A DNA stretch of 27,627 bases from Amphimedon queenslandica. Lineage: Eukaryota > Porifera > Demospongiae > Haplosclerida > Niphatidae. The notes beneath the pieces are model-generated. The model made no database searches, was not told where the DNA came from, and saw only the letters and a list, made by a program, of their open reading frames with translations. Shown here one piece after another: positions 9,242-20,298 of this stretch (position 1 is its first letter; each line of letters begins with the position of its first letter). The DNA lies in contig NW_003546375.1 of NCBI RefSeq assembly GCF_000090795.2, forward strand, positions 195,112 to 222,738, in the 5' to 3' direction. The position numbers were made by a program, and so were the translations under genes.

Positions 9242-12200
9242 ATGGCAACTAAAACCAGTTCTTGTTCCTCTTCTTTAAGTACCTTCTCCTCCCCTTTGAG
9301 TATTGGTAATGTTCTTAAACTATTTATGTATCATTAATATAATTTTAGAGCAACTTATTGATGTACTCAATCTGTTGAAGAGATGTGGTTTTCCTCTGAG
9401 AAGATGGAAGGAACTAGGACTGACACTAGGACTACTCATGGACTCACTGGATGCTATGGCAGAAAACTACTCAAAAGTAGAAGATCGTTTTATTGAATGC
9501 ATAGCCAGATGGCTGCGTAGAGCTGATAATGTTGACAGTAAAGGAGGAGCTACCTTTGACTCACTGTCAGATGCTCTTAAATCTATGAATGAGAATGCTG
9601 CAGCTGACAAATTAGATCAAGAAAGTAAGTTAATATTACTGATTGTATTAGTATTGACTGTGTGTCTGTGTGTGTGTGTATTCTATAGAACGTAAAGCTA
9701 AGGCTATTGATATATTCAACACTCATCATTCACTCCTCTCTCAGTCTCTCTCTGATCCTGTCAGTGTAGCTATTATGCTTCAAAGAGAGGGTGTCATAAC
9801 AGGACAAGTATTGGCTAGTGTGGAATCAGCTAGTTCCTCTGTTCCTAATCAATGTGAAGTCCTGTTAGCTGCCATTCTAATAGCTATTCAAAGCAAGTAT
9901 AGTTTACTACAAACATTTGCTAGTGTGTTGTGCAAGTTCACTGGTAATGTAAAACTAGGAACAGTTATACAAAGAGACTATGGTGACGTAACTTAATTTA
10001 CACAATTAATTTTTTAAATTTTATTTTTAGATAAAGTATTTAATGATGCTACACAAGTGATATCAGATGATGAAGGTACATTTGTACATCATTACAATAG
10101 AATATCAATAGTCAGCTTATAATTTTTAGCTCAGGAATCTTCTGAATTTTCTAGTACAGATTCCAATAAATCAACATCTAGTGGTGAGTTCTAATCTGTG
10201 ATTAATTTTTAGTTACATTCATTTTTGCAGTTGCTCCTCTTTACATTCCACAGTATAAAAGTGAAGATTTTGATGTACTTTATGCAAAATTTGCTAAAAT
10301 GTTTTCAAATATTCGTAAAGTTATTTCTCAATCTCCACCTCCTTTAAAAGAGCTTAAGACATTTATTGAAGATTTCAACTCTGACCTTGAAGTAGAATTG
10401 AGTTCAATAAAAAATCAAGAAGGTGTAATGCGTCTGATTAGAAAAAATTGTAGTCTAATTAATATTGTCATCCTTGAAGCTGTTGTTGAGCACTTTGAGA
10501 TTGATGATGCTCAGAAATACATTGATGACTACAAGAGAGAAGTTAAGGAATTTTGTTGTAATTTATCAGTTGATCTGTGCTTGAATGAGCCATTTGATGT
10601 AGTTAGGGCCAGTCCTCTTCTTAAATGTGAAACAGCTACTTATGTACTTGGATGGGAAGCTACTGAGCATAAACTAAAGGATGTTACAGATATTGTATCG
10701 AAATCTTCTGGTAAATTTATGAAGCTGATCAACATCAAAAGCACTCACTCCATCACCATCACTTGCTCCTTCCCTCACTCTCTCACTGGAGCTCTCATTA
10801 TAAAATTGAGTGAGAATCTTGAATTATTAATAAAGAATGGTTTAATGAAGCTTACTGTTGGATACTGCACAATATGGAAGAAACAAAAGATACAAGTATG
10901 TGTAGATATACTGTCAGTAATTATCCTTATATACTGTATTATAAAGGAAATACAGGAACCACTGGAAGAGGAAGTACAGGAGATAAAGGAACAACCTCAT
11001 GATACAAAGGTATGATAATTTGTGTTTGATAATTTTATTAAACTGACTTAATAGGAAGAGAGAGTAGCAAGACTGGAGGTGAAAGAAGCAGAAGGAGCAA
11101 CACCTCAATCAGTGATTAATCAAGGTATAATAATACATTAATGTAATGGTTCTTGACCAGTTATTATCAATTGATAAATTATTATTATATTTTAGATATG
11201 CTATCAACTGATACAAGTGTGACAATAATTAATCGACAATTAATAAAAGAATTAAAAACAAACAAACAGTTAAAAGAAACACTAACAAGTAAGTATAGTA
11301 AAATTTTATTAATGATTGAAATAATATACGTAGAAATAAGAGTAAAGGAAATTCAACAACTTTTGTCATTAGCAAAAGAGACAAATTCAAGTTAGAATTA
11401 TTACTACAATTTTATTTATTATTTGTTATTTATAGCATCATACAGAATCAGAAGAGGAATGAGAATGGAAATAGAACAATTGCAATTATTATTAACAAAT
11501 AAAGCTGGTACTGAATCATGATGTATGTGTTAGTGTATTATAATTATACTGTGATAGGTTTAATGGATCAGAATAAATCATTAATAGACATTAAAAGAGA
11601 AATAGCTGAACTACAAGAACAGATATCATTAATGAGTGTGCACTTACTAAATAAAAGAGAAGAGAATGAAGAATATAGAAATTTGATAAGAAGTATGTGT
11701 TATATTATTAACTGATCAATATATTGTATCACTCATTTGTAGTCAATAAACCAACAGCAAAATCTGTTTTTATTGCCCGTTATGGCTTTCATGCAACAAT
11801 GAATGGTCGAATATCATTTAGTGATGGAGAGCAGCTGGAGATATATGAGAAGTGGAATAGTTTTTGGTGGAAAGGAAGATCCTTGGTGTCTGGTGTTGTG
11901 GGAGTCATTCCTAGTAGTTGTGTTTACTCAATGTTGGAGTCATTTCAATTGTTAGAGTTTATACTGTCAGTGGAAGAAGTTTCCCTTCCTATTCTACAGA
12001 AGATAAGGAATGATTCATCTAGTAATGATGAGAAAGCTTCTCTTTTCTTGGAGACTATTAATGATGATCCTATTATGATACCTGCACTGAGACAAGACAA
12101 GGAACAACATGATAAAGGTAATATTTGTGATTATTGTGACAGTCAGTATAATTATTAATGAACATGTATATATGTATTGTACATGTACATTTAATGCGAT

Positions 12201-13042
12201 GCGTTCATCCATATATACTTTGAGATTGTATATAAATTAATTCAGTAATTTTACTTCAAATTTTACTCTGTATACATATTTAATACATTCACAGACACAT
12301 AGATTGAGTCAGTGACAACTACTAGCTGTGTCTGTATTTGTTTATGCAAGTTGTGTGTATTTGTATATTACACACAATGAGAATATGTGTATTATTTACA
12401 TACATAAGTATAATTCCCTGGTTTATATTAGGAGTCATTGGGAGAGTGGACTGGGGCAGTGACAGGGTGTCCCTTTACTCTCCATCTTCAGTTCAGTGTA
12501 ATGAAGTGATTGGTAATATTAATGATAATTATAAGAAGATTGACCTCCACTCCTCATCGACTAATAGTACTGTATCTCTACTATCATCAACTAAACTGCA
12601 TACACTAAACCTGAGTAGTCTTGAGATATGGTACACTCCATTAACTAATGATTGCATCCAGTACTTGTGTATACTACTAACTAATAATAAAACAATACAA
12701 GAACTAGGCATCAAAGGCTACTCTGTTAGTGATAGAGGAGTTACTAATATCTGTCAAGCACTTAAACACAACTCCACACTTACCTCATTAGATCTTTATT
12801 GTAATCCTCTCATCACTTCTACTAGTGGACATGATCTTTCTCACCTCCTCCTCAATAACTCATCACTAGTTAAACTAGATCTAAGGAGTAATTCATTGTC
12901 TACTGAGTCAATACTACTCATCCTCCAGTCACTAATGGATAAGAATATAAGGAGACTCATACTAGACGAGCGACACAAAGGGACTTGTATTAATACTTAT
13001 CCTAACTATCACCTCATAAAAGACAGAGTATACTGGTGGTGA
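9242..13042 (+). CDS. Paralog B: Death / CARD-like / coiled-coil / SH3 / LRR protein, about 957 aa
   Basis: Exons: 9242-9305, 9349-9624, 9689-9982, 10031-10075, 10130-10183, 10231-10895, 10947-11009, 11055-11124, 11196-11288, 11334-11390, 11436-11507, 11558-11692, 11743-12117, 12432-13042. All introns are GT..AG, and the joined frame is open to TGA. Residues about 22-113 form a Death domain (RRWKELGLTLGL, then RWLRR). About 114-211 is a second death-fold, CARD-like domain (SLSDPVSV, LLAAILIAI). About 245-466 is an unnamed conserved domain (LKCETATYV, SFPHSLTGALIIKL, LTVGYCTIW). About 467-629 is coiled coil (AELQEQISL). SH3 is about 632-693 (WWKGRSLVSG, VIPSSC). A short helical segment follows, then LRRs to the end (LTSLDLYCNPL, LVKLDLRSNSL). 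No signal peptide, membrane segment or P-loop is seen. The ATG is supported by identical MATK starts and splice position in A and C. Likely role: cytoplasmic signalling adaptor or sensor (inferred). The last 3' exon and the long intron before it are less certain. Confidence 0.8.
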
Positions 13043-13130
13043 CTAATCACTCTTCATGTGAATTATTAATAATCTCTTGACACAACAATTATTGTACCAA
13101 GTCAGTTCATTTTCTTAACCAATAAGCAAC

Positions 13131-13416
13131 TAATCAGAATACACTACTTTACATCGTGATAAAAGGTGGACCAGTGACACATTACTATATTAGCATAAAT
13201 CTAACACATGAACATTTCTTGCTCTCTCATCAATCTCTCTCTCCTTCTGCAAGTATACTGTGCATTCCTTCTCTTACTGACACACACTCATGTCACTGTC
13301 TCTCTCTTTGTTGTCATCATTTCTTTCTATTTCCTTCTCCTTTATTTCTGTCTCTCCCTCAGTCTTTAATAACTTTTCTCTAGCTGACCTTCCTCCATTT
13401 CAGCAAGTCAGTCTTG
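13131..13416 (+). repeat. 3' flank of copy B, duplicate of 4714-5010
   Basis: It is a close match to the A flank and contains the intact TA site occupied by the element at 4435-4713. T/C-rich and probably untranslated. Confidence 0.7.
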
Positions 13417-13487
13417 TTTCCGTTCTCAATATATTTCTCTCAAAAAGGAGCAGATAAAAAGAAAAGACAAAAAAATAAAAGTACATT

Positions 13488-13488
13488 A

Positions 13489-13542
<54 letters not shown>

Positions 13543-13702
13543 GTGATATAATTTTTAATAAAAATGTTTAAAAGAGATGATAAAAAAAATTTAAAATTTG
13601 TCCGCACAGTTCAACCAGTACACCAGAATCCTGAAAATGACCAGCTGGAGAAAGAGAGAGAGGAAATGACAAAATATACACACACACACACACACACACA
13701 CA
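13488..13702. repeat. Microsatellites (AAT)n and (CA)n
   Basis: An uninterrupted AAT tract of about 55 bp (13488-13542) is followed by a CA run at about 13677-13702. Between them, 13600-13670 has a short open stretch after a CCGCACAG acceptor-like site; its coding status is unclear. Confidence 0.75.
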
Positions 13703-14330
13703 CCATATAATGATGTGCAATATTATCAATATAATTGATCATCAAGAGGACATATTGTTATACTGATAATTATTCACAACACAAAGCATTACTTTACAAC
13801 AAAAATCCTATATTTAATAACCTGTCAATTTTCCTAATTTTCTGTCATACCATATTACAGAAGCAAGAGCACTGTGGATCAGAAATCTGCTCATTTTAAA
13901 AAGTGCCATAACTAAAATTTTTTAATCAAAATAAGCTCAAACTTTCTACACAGCATGAGGACATCAATATGTATCAGAAAATGTAATAAAAATTGCCATT
14001 TTTTGGTAAAAAGCATGGGCTATATATACATGTATACAGTATTTAGCGATTGACGATTTGCAAGCTATAGTGAAATCGCCAAGTATTGCACTCTTACACG
14101 AATATAAAAACTGCCAAATACATTTTACAGTAAAATGAACATGTATACATGCTTATAATTGTGGTTAATTAATTGAATTTAATTAAAAAAGGTGTGGTTG
14201 GATGTGGCTAGTATAGTAATAATTGCAATCAAGTATAAAAAATTACATGTAGTTAAAAGTAATTATAAAAATCATGTAATGTTGCCCACCACTACTGAGG
14301 TCAACATCCAAAAATTTGCAACAACAATCA
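13703..14330. repeat. Intergenic with one 0.2-kb repeat unit
   Basis: The forward core ACTTTCTACACAGCATGAGG is at about 13941. The rest is AT-rich with no coding support. Confidence 0.5.
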
Positions 14331-14906
14331 CTAGATCCGGTCAAGTTCCTTAACCATATCTAGCACAGCAACAAAAACAGCAGCTACTTAAGTCACTACT
14401 TCTGCTAAGTATGATGATATCACTTTACAGTACTCTAGTATCATAGCAACTATTATTACACAATAAATTATTATTTCCATTATTCCAATCTTTCTTAACT
14501 AAACTGGCACAAGTCAGCTTCCTTTTAACCTGTGCTAAATGAAAAGAATATCGTGGGTCCAACTTTAAATTATCAGTGGAAAATGTACTATCAAAATAGG
14601 ACATATCAATTACCATAGCAACACATAACAGTAATGATTAAATTATATTCACAAATGCTCTTTACTTTTCTCCACAGTGCTTCTGCTGTTAATTTGTGTG
14701 AATAATGATACTCTGAAAGAGAGAGAGAGAGATGGTAAAAATAAATAAAAATTCTTCATTCATTATAATGTACACGTAGATATACATACTTCATTTTTTA
14801 TTCTTCAATTGTTTTGTGGTAAGTTTCAAGTTGTTTTGTATAAGTTGATTTTTGTTCTTTTAAATTTTTATTTCATTCTCTTTCTAATCTTCTTATCATG
14901 ACATCT
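14331..14906 (-). pseudogene. Scattered minus-strand exon remnants, partly coiled coil
   Basis: Reading on the minus strand, several short open stretches have plausible splice borders. 14790-14906 follows TTTGTTTAG and ends before GTATGTAT; it reads like a coiled coil (KQLETYHKTIEE) but has in-frame TGA and TAA. About 14668-14712 (HKLTAEALWRK) follows CTCTCTTTCAG and ends before GTAAAG. About 14500-14600 contains STDNLKLDPRYSFHLAQ. About 14331-14386 ends VLDMVKELDRI and a stop. I do not recognise the gene. The stops suggest decay. Similar minus-strand coiled-coil exons lie at 22960-23254. Each piece alone is weak evidence. Confidence 0.3.
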
Positions 14907-15599
14907 CTAAACAAAAATAACAACATTTTGATTTTTTTAAAACATTTGTGTACATGTACTTTTATAAAATGGCAAAAACTTGAAAATTTGAAGTCAAGAT
15001 CAGCTTAAACTTTATACATAGCATAAGGACATCAATATGAAAATGTGAATGATAGAGTACCAGGTAGTACATGTACAAAAGAGAGGAATATGTTTGAACA
15101 TGCTAATGAACGCTGAGGAGTTATACAGGGAGAGAGAGAGTATAGTGCTATAATATGAAGCAGGTGTCTTTAATTTATTTTCTATTACAATGTCTCCTTC
15201 TTCTATTCTTTCATATTTTATTGGTAATGGAGCTTAGCCAAAATTTGTCAAAACATGAAAAGAAGAGGACAAAATTATATCTTTGTCTCAAGTGAAGTAA
15301 AAATACCTTGCACTAAACAATATACTACTAAATAATTTTTCTCTGTATTTCTTAACATCATACATGTAACATGAGGATATCAGTATGTATATTATGTCAC
15401 TCCCATTTTGGCTACATTCATGCAGCAACAAGAACGATGCAAATGATATTGTTTTGTGCCTGTTTTATGCTTCTGTTCACAAAGAAATGAATGAAAACGC
15501 AAATAAGATTTTATTAGAACAAAACGGGTTCAAAGTGTATCGAAGAAATAATGCATTTTGTGCTTGTCATGTAAACACAACATTAAATAAATCAGTTGT
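14907..15599. other. Intergenic with a degraded 0.2-kb repeat unit
   Basis: The repeat core is near 15007. A 75-codon open frame at 15385-15612 on the + strand has no recognisable motif and no splice or paralog support, so I do not call it a gene. A minus-strand stretch around 15165-15235 is open and could be an exon, without further support. Confidence 0.4.
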
Positions 15600-15995
15600 C
15601 TTTATTAATTAATTGAACAAAAGTTGGTCATACCAAACCTGACCTGCTGCATGGACCTGGTTTCTATGATAATCATGAGAGACCATTTCATAAAAATGCA
15701 TGGCAAGTCAATCAAGCAATGTTCATACACAGTGTTTGAATTTAATCTCAGGTAACTATTAATAACTATTAATAAACTATTAATAACTCACAAATGAAGG
15801 AATGTGAGTATTTCTCCAGTCTGTCCTTTCTATATCAGGTTAGGGTCTGTAGAGAGACATCTTCACCCTCGTCAACTTGTCATAGATTAGAGACTGTAAC
15901 TTCCACTTAAAAAGGACTATAAATATACTCTGACCCCCTCAAGTGAATAATTCCAGATCCTATGTGAAACATATGTTAACTACTAGTCATGCCAT
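15600..15995. repeat. Duplicated block, copy 1 (matches 21165-21545)
   Basis: The two blocks share long stretches in the same order: ACCATTTCATAAAAA, AATCAAGCAATGTTCATACA, GAGTATTTCTCCAGTCTGTC and ACTCTGACCCCC. They differ by small indels. On the minus strand both hold a possible small exon before GTGAGTTA, but the frames disagree between copies. The blocks flank the Hsp70-like gene as direct repeats 5.5 kb apart. Confidence 0.65.
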
Positions 15996-16139
15996 TTTAA
16001 AATTAAAGTACACATGTAATGTGAACATGTAACATTACATGTACAGATTAAAATTTGTACACACATGTACTTTTTATATTAAAATTTTTACTTGTATTTT
16101 ACATTTATGTGTACATGTATTCGGAAAAAAAGCAACTGC

Positions 16140-16570
16140 TATATTATTTAAAAATTTGAAAATTTAAATCAGAAGGTCATATCTAAGTCAGACACTTGTC
16201 AGAATCAGGCTAAGTTTTCTACTTAGCATATAATAGCATCAATATGTATCAAAAACTACACAAAACTGGGGTTGATTTCAAAGCCATTTTTCGAAAAAAA
16301 CTATGGGCTATCGTACAGGGCATTTTTCAGAAATTTTCCACACAATTTAAAGAGGCCATAACTCACACACTTTTATTTGGAATTAGGCAAAACTTTCTAC
16401 ACAGCATAATGACATCAGAATCAATATGTATTAGAAAAATTAATCAAAATTTAGGGTGGTTTTGCAGCCAATTTAAAAAAAGCATGGACTATGGTACAGG
16501 GTATTTTTCAATGACCACAACTCAAAAAACAAACTTTCTACACCACATGCATAAATACATATTAATATAA
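16140..16570 (+). repeat. 0.2-kb dispersed repeat, about three units
   Basis: Cores lie near 16215, 16391 and 16533 (for example AACTTTCTACACAGCATAAT). The open frame through this region is repeat-derived. As at 21.7 kb, the repeat follows the duplicated block directly. Confidence 0.65.
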
Positions 16571-16771
16571 TTATCACAAATTTAAATTAATTTATGGTAT
16601 AAAAATCAATTTATGCATTGAAGATTATCTGTCAGTAGGATATTATGAAAACTGACAATTTGAGTACAAACTGTACAGAAATAAAATAAAAAAATAAAAT
16701 TAAAAATGCAAACTTTAATACCATAAAGAATTGAAATTAAATTTTACCACCCACTCATTGTATCTGTGGGG

Positions 16772-16781
16772 NNNNNNNNNN
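16772..16781. other. Assembly gap of ten N
   Basis: Ten N lie between GTGGGG and TGATATAAC. True gap length is unknown. The adjoining Death-domain fragment may have lost its 5' exon here. Confidence 0.95.
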
Positions 16782-16828
16782 TGATATAACTGGTCAATAA
16801 GGATATACTACCACTTGTTATACTGTAG

Positions 16829-16971
16829 AGAAGGATAGACTAGCTGAGATACACGAGGAGCTACTGATCACTGGATTTACTGAAGGGAAGTGGTTTGAGT
16901 TTGAACTGAAACTGGGTATGAGTCTACAGACGTTGAAAACTATTGAAACAGACTATGGAAGACATGTATAG
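16829..16971 (+). pseudogene. Truncated Death-domain exon fragment
   Basis: After an acceptor-like TTATACTGTAG, the phase-1 frame encodes the first part of a Death domain: GFTEGKWFEFELKLGMSL, then LKTIETDYGRHV and a TAG stop at 16969-16971. The pattern (Trp, then L.LGL, then TLK.IE) matches exon 2 of the neighbouring paralogs but is clearly more diverged from them than they are from each other. Where helix 4 and the CLxxWL motif should follow, the stop falls and no downstream half is found. Deleting one base would restore an EE-type continuation, so a small indel plus loss of the rest is likely. Its upstream exon may lie in the assembly gap. Confidence 0.6.
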
Positions 16972-17239
16972 AAGAAATGTAAGTGTGGACATACAAATAA
17001 ATATATACCGGTAGATAGCACGACGGTGAAATCAATTATAGGAACGACCTGGGGGCTTCACCCCATCATTAATAATGCTTTGTCTTCTTTGAGCTTCTTA
17101 AAACTTCTGTAGCCTCAGTTAATAGCTGCTTCTTCTTTTTGTATACAAGTAAAACAAGTATAGAACTAACAGGACAGCTGGATTCACCATAATTATTGCC
17201 TTCACTTGCTTGACAATTGAGGTGTCCGAAACGGCCTTC

Positions 17240-17652
17240 TGGTGCTGGGCAATATATCAAAACTCACGATATTTAATTGAAATAATGTGGTATCGATACT
17301 TATCAATATCAAAAAATTGGAAGGAAATATCAACAAAACCACACCCACAAAATGGCTACATGACCTTAATAAATGGTTAATTAACTATAGGAGTAACATC
17401 TTGAAAATTACTAAAATGTATTTTCTTGGAAAGTAGATGTAGCAGCTGAAGTATGTGAAGCCAAATAAGGTTTTTATAATGCTATTCAATAATAATTGTT
17501 CTCAGAAATAGCTTTATTTAGCCGTTTTAGTAATATTAAAGTTAATGGGTGTGGTTTAATAACTTATCAATAAAAAATATCGATATCTTCATTTTTAGGC
17601 AATATCGTATCATATCGTATCGTTTCAAAATTTTCAATATCGCCCAGCACTA
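17240..17652. mobile_element. hAT-like miniature element
   Basis: The ends are TGGTGCTGGGCAATAT and its near-complement ATATCGCCCAGCACTA. Flanking octamers CGGCCTTC (17232-17239) and CGACATTC (17653-17660) match at six of eight positions, which fits a decayed 8-bp target duplication. GCTGGGCRATAT ends with ATCGATAT-rich subterminal sequence are seen in many hAT-derived elements. The 413-bp element is non-coding. Confidence 0.65.
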
Positions 17653-17699
17653 CGACATTCAAAATTTAAGATCCACTCAAATTTTGACTGGATTTTTGA

Positions 17700-18110
17700 T
17701 CATATAACATTAATAAATAGTATCCACCATTTTTTAAAATTAGCTAACCATTAGTTATCTTAATTAACTATTAATGATGGTTAATTAACTATTAATAATG
17801 GTCAATTAACAATGAATAATTGCCACTCATTTAATAATAGCAGTTAATTAACTATTTTTAATGGTTAATAAATCACAGACAGTAAATCTCTGAATATTGT
17901 GACTGGATTTCCTTGGATTATTGCTTGGAGTTTTTTGGATTACTGATTGGATTTTTGAATTGTTGCAAGGATTTTTTGGATTACTGGTGGATTTCTGTAG
18001 ATTATTGGATCTTTGTTGGATTATTGGATTCTTTTACTGGATTTTTTTGATTTTTTGGAAAGTGTACCAGATTTTTCTTCATTGCGGACCCCTCGTTGAC
18101 AATGCTTGTA
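17700..18110. repeat. TTAATTAAC repeats followed by a GGATT minisatellite
   Basis: From about 17755 to 17865, TTAATTAACTATTAAT-type motifs recur. From about 17905 to 18060, degenerate units of TTGGATTATTG/TTGGATTACTG repeat around 20 bases apart. The hydrophobic open frame through this stretch (Trp/Phe/Leu-rich) is a product of the repeat and is not called as a gene. Confidence 0.65.
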
Positions 18111-18352
18111 GTTGACTAGTTGTACTGAAACCACACCCTTAGTTAAAACCATCTGCTCTTTTATCTTATCTAGTATTTACCTAGTTTTGTTTGTTTAGTG
18201 TAAACACAACTTTATCCAGTTACTTTACTAAGTAGCTTAAGTAGTTTAAACCAGTTCTGGGGCAATCTGGGCTAGTGTAAACGGGGTTGTATTGGATGTT
18301 AAGTCACGCAATAAACTCAAAAATAAAAAAAGTGAGAAGATAAATTTTTATC

Positions 18353-20298
18353 ATGGCTTTATCTAAGGGACCAATGGAGCCACTCTTCAGAGCTGAGAAG
18401 ATACAGAGAGCACCTCCTGTACTACAAGAAAGCAAATGTATAGCAGCTATTGACTTTGGGACCTCATCTCTATCAGTAGCATACACTACTCCAACTACAC
18501 AGGGAGTACCAAAAGTTGTACCACTTCACAAAACTTATGAAAGAGTCCCTAATGCTATACTTATCGAGAAAGACCAGAATGAACAATGCAGAGTCACTGG
18601 GATTGGACATGAAGCACAGAGTATGTACAGTGATCTTCAAGAAGATGCTCAAAATTTCATTTATTTTGAAAGAATAAAAAAATTACTAGAAAGAGATAAT
18701 GTGAGTAAATTTTTTAATTGTTATGACATCTTCCTATAGTCACTAGATCGTACTACTGAAGTCTCTTCTTTCACTGGTGGCTCTTATTATCTCATTGAAG
18801 TTATAGCTTTTATACTAACACACCTCAAGGAGAAGCTACTGACTGATCATCTGAGAGGAGACTACAGACCAACTGATTTTGATTGGGTCATTACTGTTCC
18901 TGCTATATGGAAAACTAGAGCAAGAAGAATGATGAGAGAAGCTGCTTATATGGTAAGCTAATATATGGTGTGTATGGCATTATGTTATACAATAGGTTGG
19001 TTTGACTTTTAATGGTCCTGGTATAACAAGGTTCACTCCAGTTGATTCTCCTTTACCACGTCCAGAGGAGGTTAATCCTGAGAAGCTATCATTAGCTCTA
19101 GAACCAGAAGTAGCTGCTATAGCTGCACAGCATTATTCTGAAGTTATTGGTCCTCCTCCACAGAGATACATGGTAGTTGATATAGGAGGAGGTACAGTTG
19201 ATATTACTGTACATGATAAGAGTACTGGGAAAGTTATTGTAGTATTACCACCAATGGGTAACACCTGGGGAGGTACTACAGTCAATGAAGCTTTATCAGA
19301 ATTATTTCAAGAAATATTACAAGATAAAGGTTTCGAGGCCTTTTTGAAATCTGATCCCATTAGTGCTAAGGCAACAATAAATAAATTTTTATACGAGGAG
19401 TTTGAAGAGAGAAAAATAAGATTTGGAAATGCAACTGAAGGCATCAATAAAATAGTACTAAGCCTACCATTCACCATGATGCAATTCTATTGCAATGATA
19501 AGTTAGAAAAAGCAGAAAATTTTAACATTGATTATAATCCGAAAAAATGCACTCTATCAATTAATTCCCAAGTTTTAGAAGAGAAAATATTCCAATTGAC
19601 AATGAATAAAATCACAGAGTGCGTGAGAATAGCATTTGATGAGCTAACTGATCATATCGATACAGTTTATCTAGTAGGAGGGTTTGGAGGGTGTCTATTT
19701 GTTAGTCAAAAGATAGAAGAGGCTATTGCTCAGCATCGTGGAATGCTTTATGATAATATAGTGTGTCCTGTACAACCAGATCTTGCTGTTGTAATAGGAG
19801 CAGTAATGTGGAGGAAAGATCCTAACATAATCAAATCGCGTGTTGCTGATGCTACTTATGGGACAGGTGTTGCTCCTCTATTTAACACATCAATACACGA
19901 TGAACATTACATGTTCCTTGATAAAGAAGATGGTAAACAACGATGTACTGATGTATTAAGTGTATTTGTACTCAAAGGAGAAGTAATAAAAGATGAAATA
20001 TATAAAACCACACTAATACCGCTTTATCAAAAAAACACACAACAATCTTTTGCTATAATTATACTGCACAGGTGATGATGGAGTTCAGTACATAAGAGAT
20101 AAAGAAGGTAAACTAACAGTACGTAAGATTGGTGAGCTAATACTTGATATTCCTAATCCTGGTAATATACCAAGGAAGGAAAGACACATTGACGTATTTA
20201 TGGATTTCAGTGGTACAGAGATACAAGCAAGGGCTCAGTATAGTATCACTGGAGAAGAAGTGAAAACAGTTTGTGACTTTCTATCAAAACAAGATTAA
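18353..20298 (+). CDS. HSPA12-type Hsp70-like ATPase, with apparent frameshift near 3' end
   Basis: Exons 18353-18700, 18740-18952 and 18996-20298 have GT..AG introns of 39 and 43 bp in phase 0. The product would be about 620 residues. It shows the actin/Hsp70 nucleotide fold: phosphate-1 IDFGTSS (residues 33-39), connect-1 VPAIW (169-173), phosphate-2 DIGGGTVDI (249-257) and adenosine motif LVGGFGG (413-419). The short, divergent C-terminal part (FIPLYQ-like IPLYQKN, then KIGEL, later DFSGTEI) fits HSPA12 rather than canonical Hsp70, and no EEVD tail is present. The frame breaks at about 20050-20070: one extra base relative to the continuation gives TGA at 20073-20075, after which the correct C-terminal frame runs to TAA at 20296-20298. 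No GT..AG intron repairs it. It is either a recent pseudogene, a polymorphism or a sequence error. Predicted cytosolic ATP-binding protein; substrates unknown. Confidence 0.75.

Noticed and set aside
17921..18115. 64-codon hydrophobic open frame
   Set aside because: It arises from the GGATT minisatellite and has no splice, start or homology support.
18170..18300. Possible further miniature element ahead of the Hsp70-like gene (GTGTAAAC motifs)
   Set aside because: Two GTGTAAAC motifs are present in the same orientation, but no convincing terminal inverted repeat or target duplication could be found.
19983..20071. An extra intron repairing the Hsp70-like frameshift
   Set aside because: The only GT..AG pair available here joins into a frame that stops within eight codons, and it would remove the conserved IPLYQ segment.
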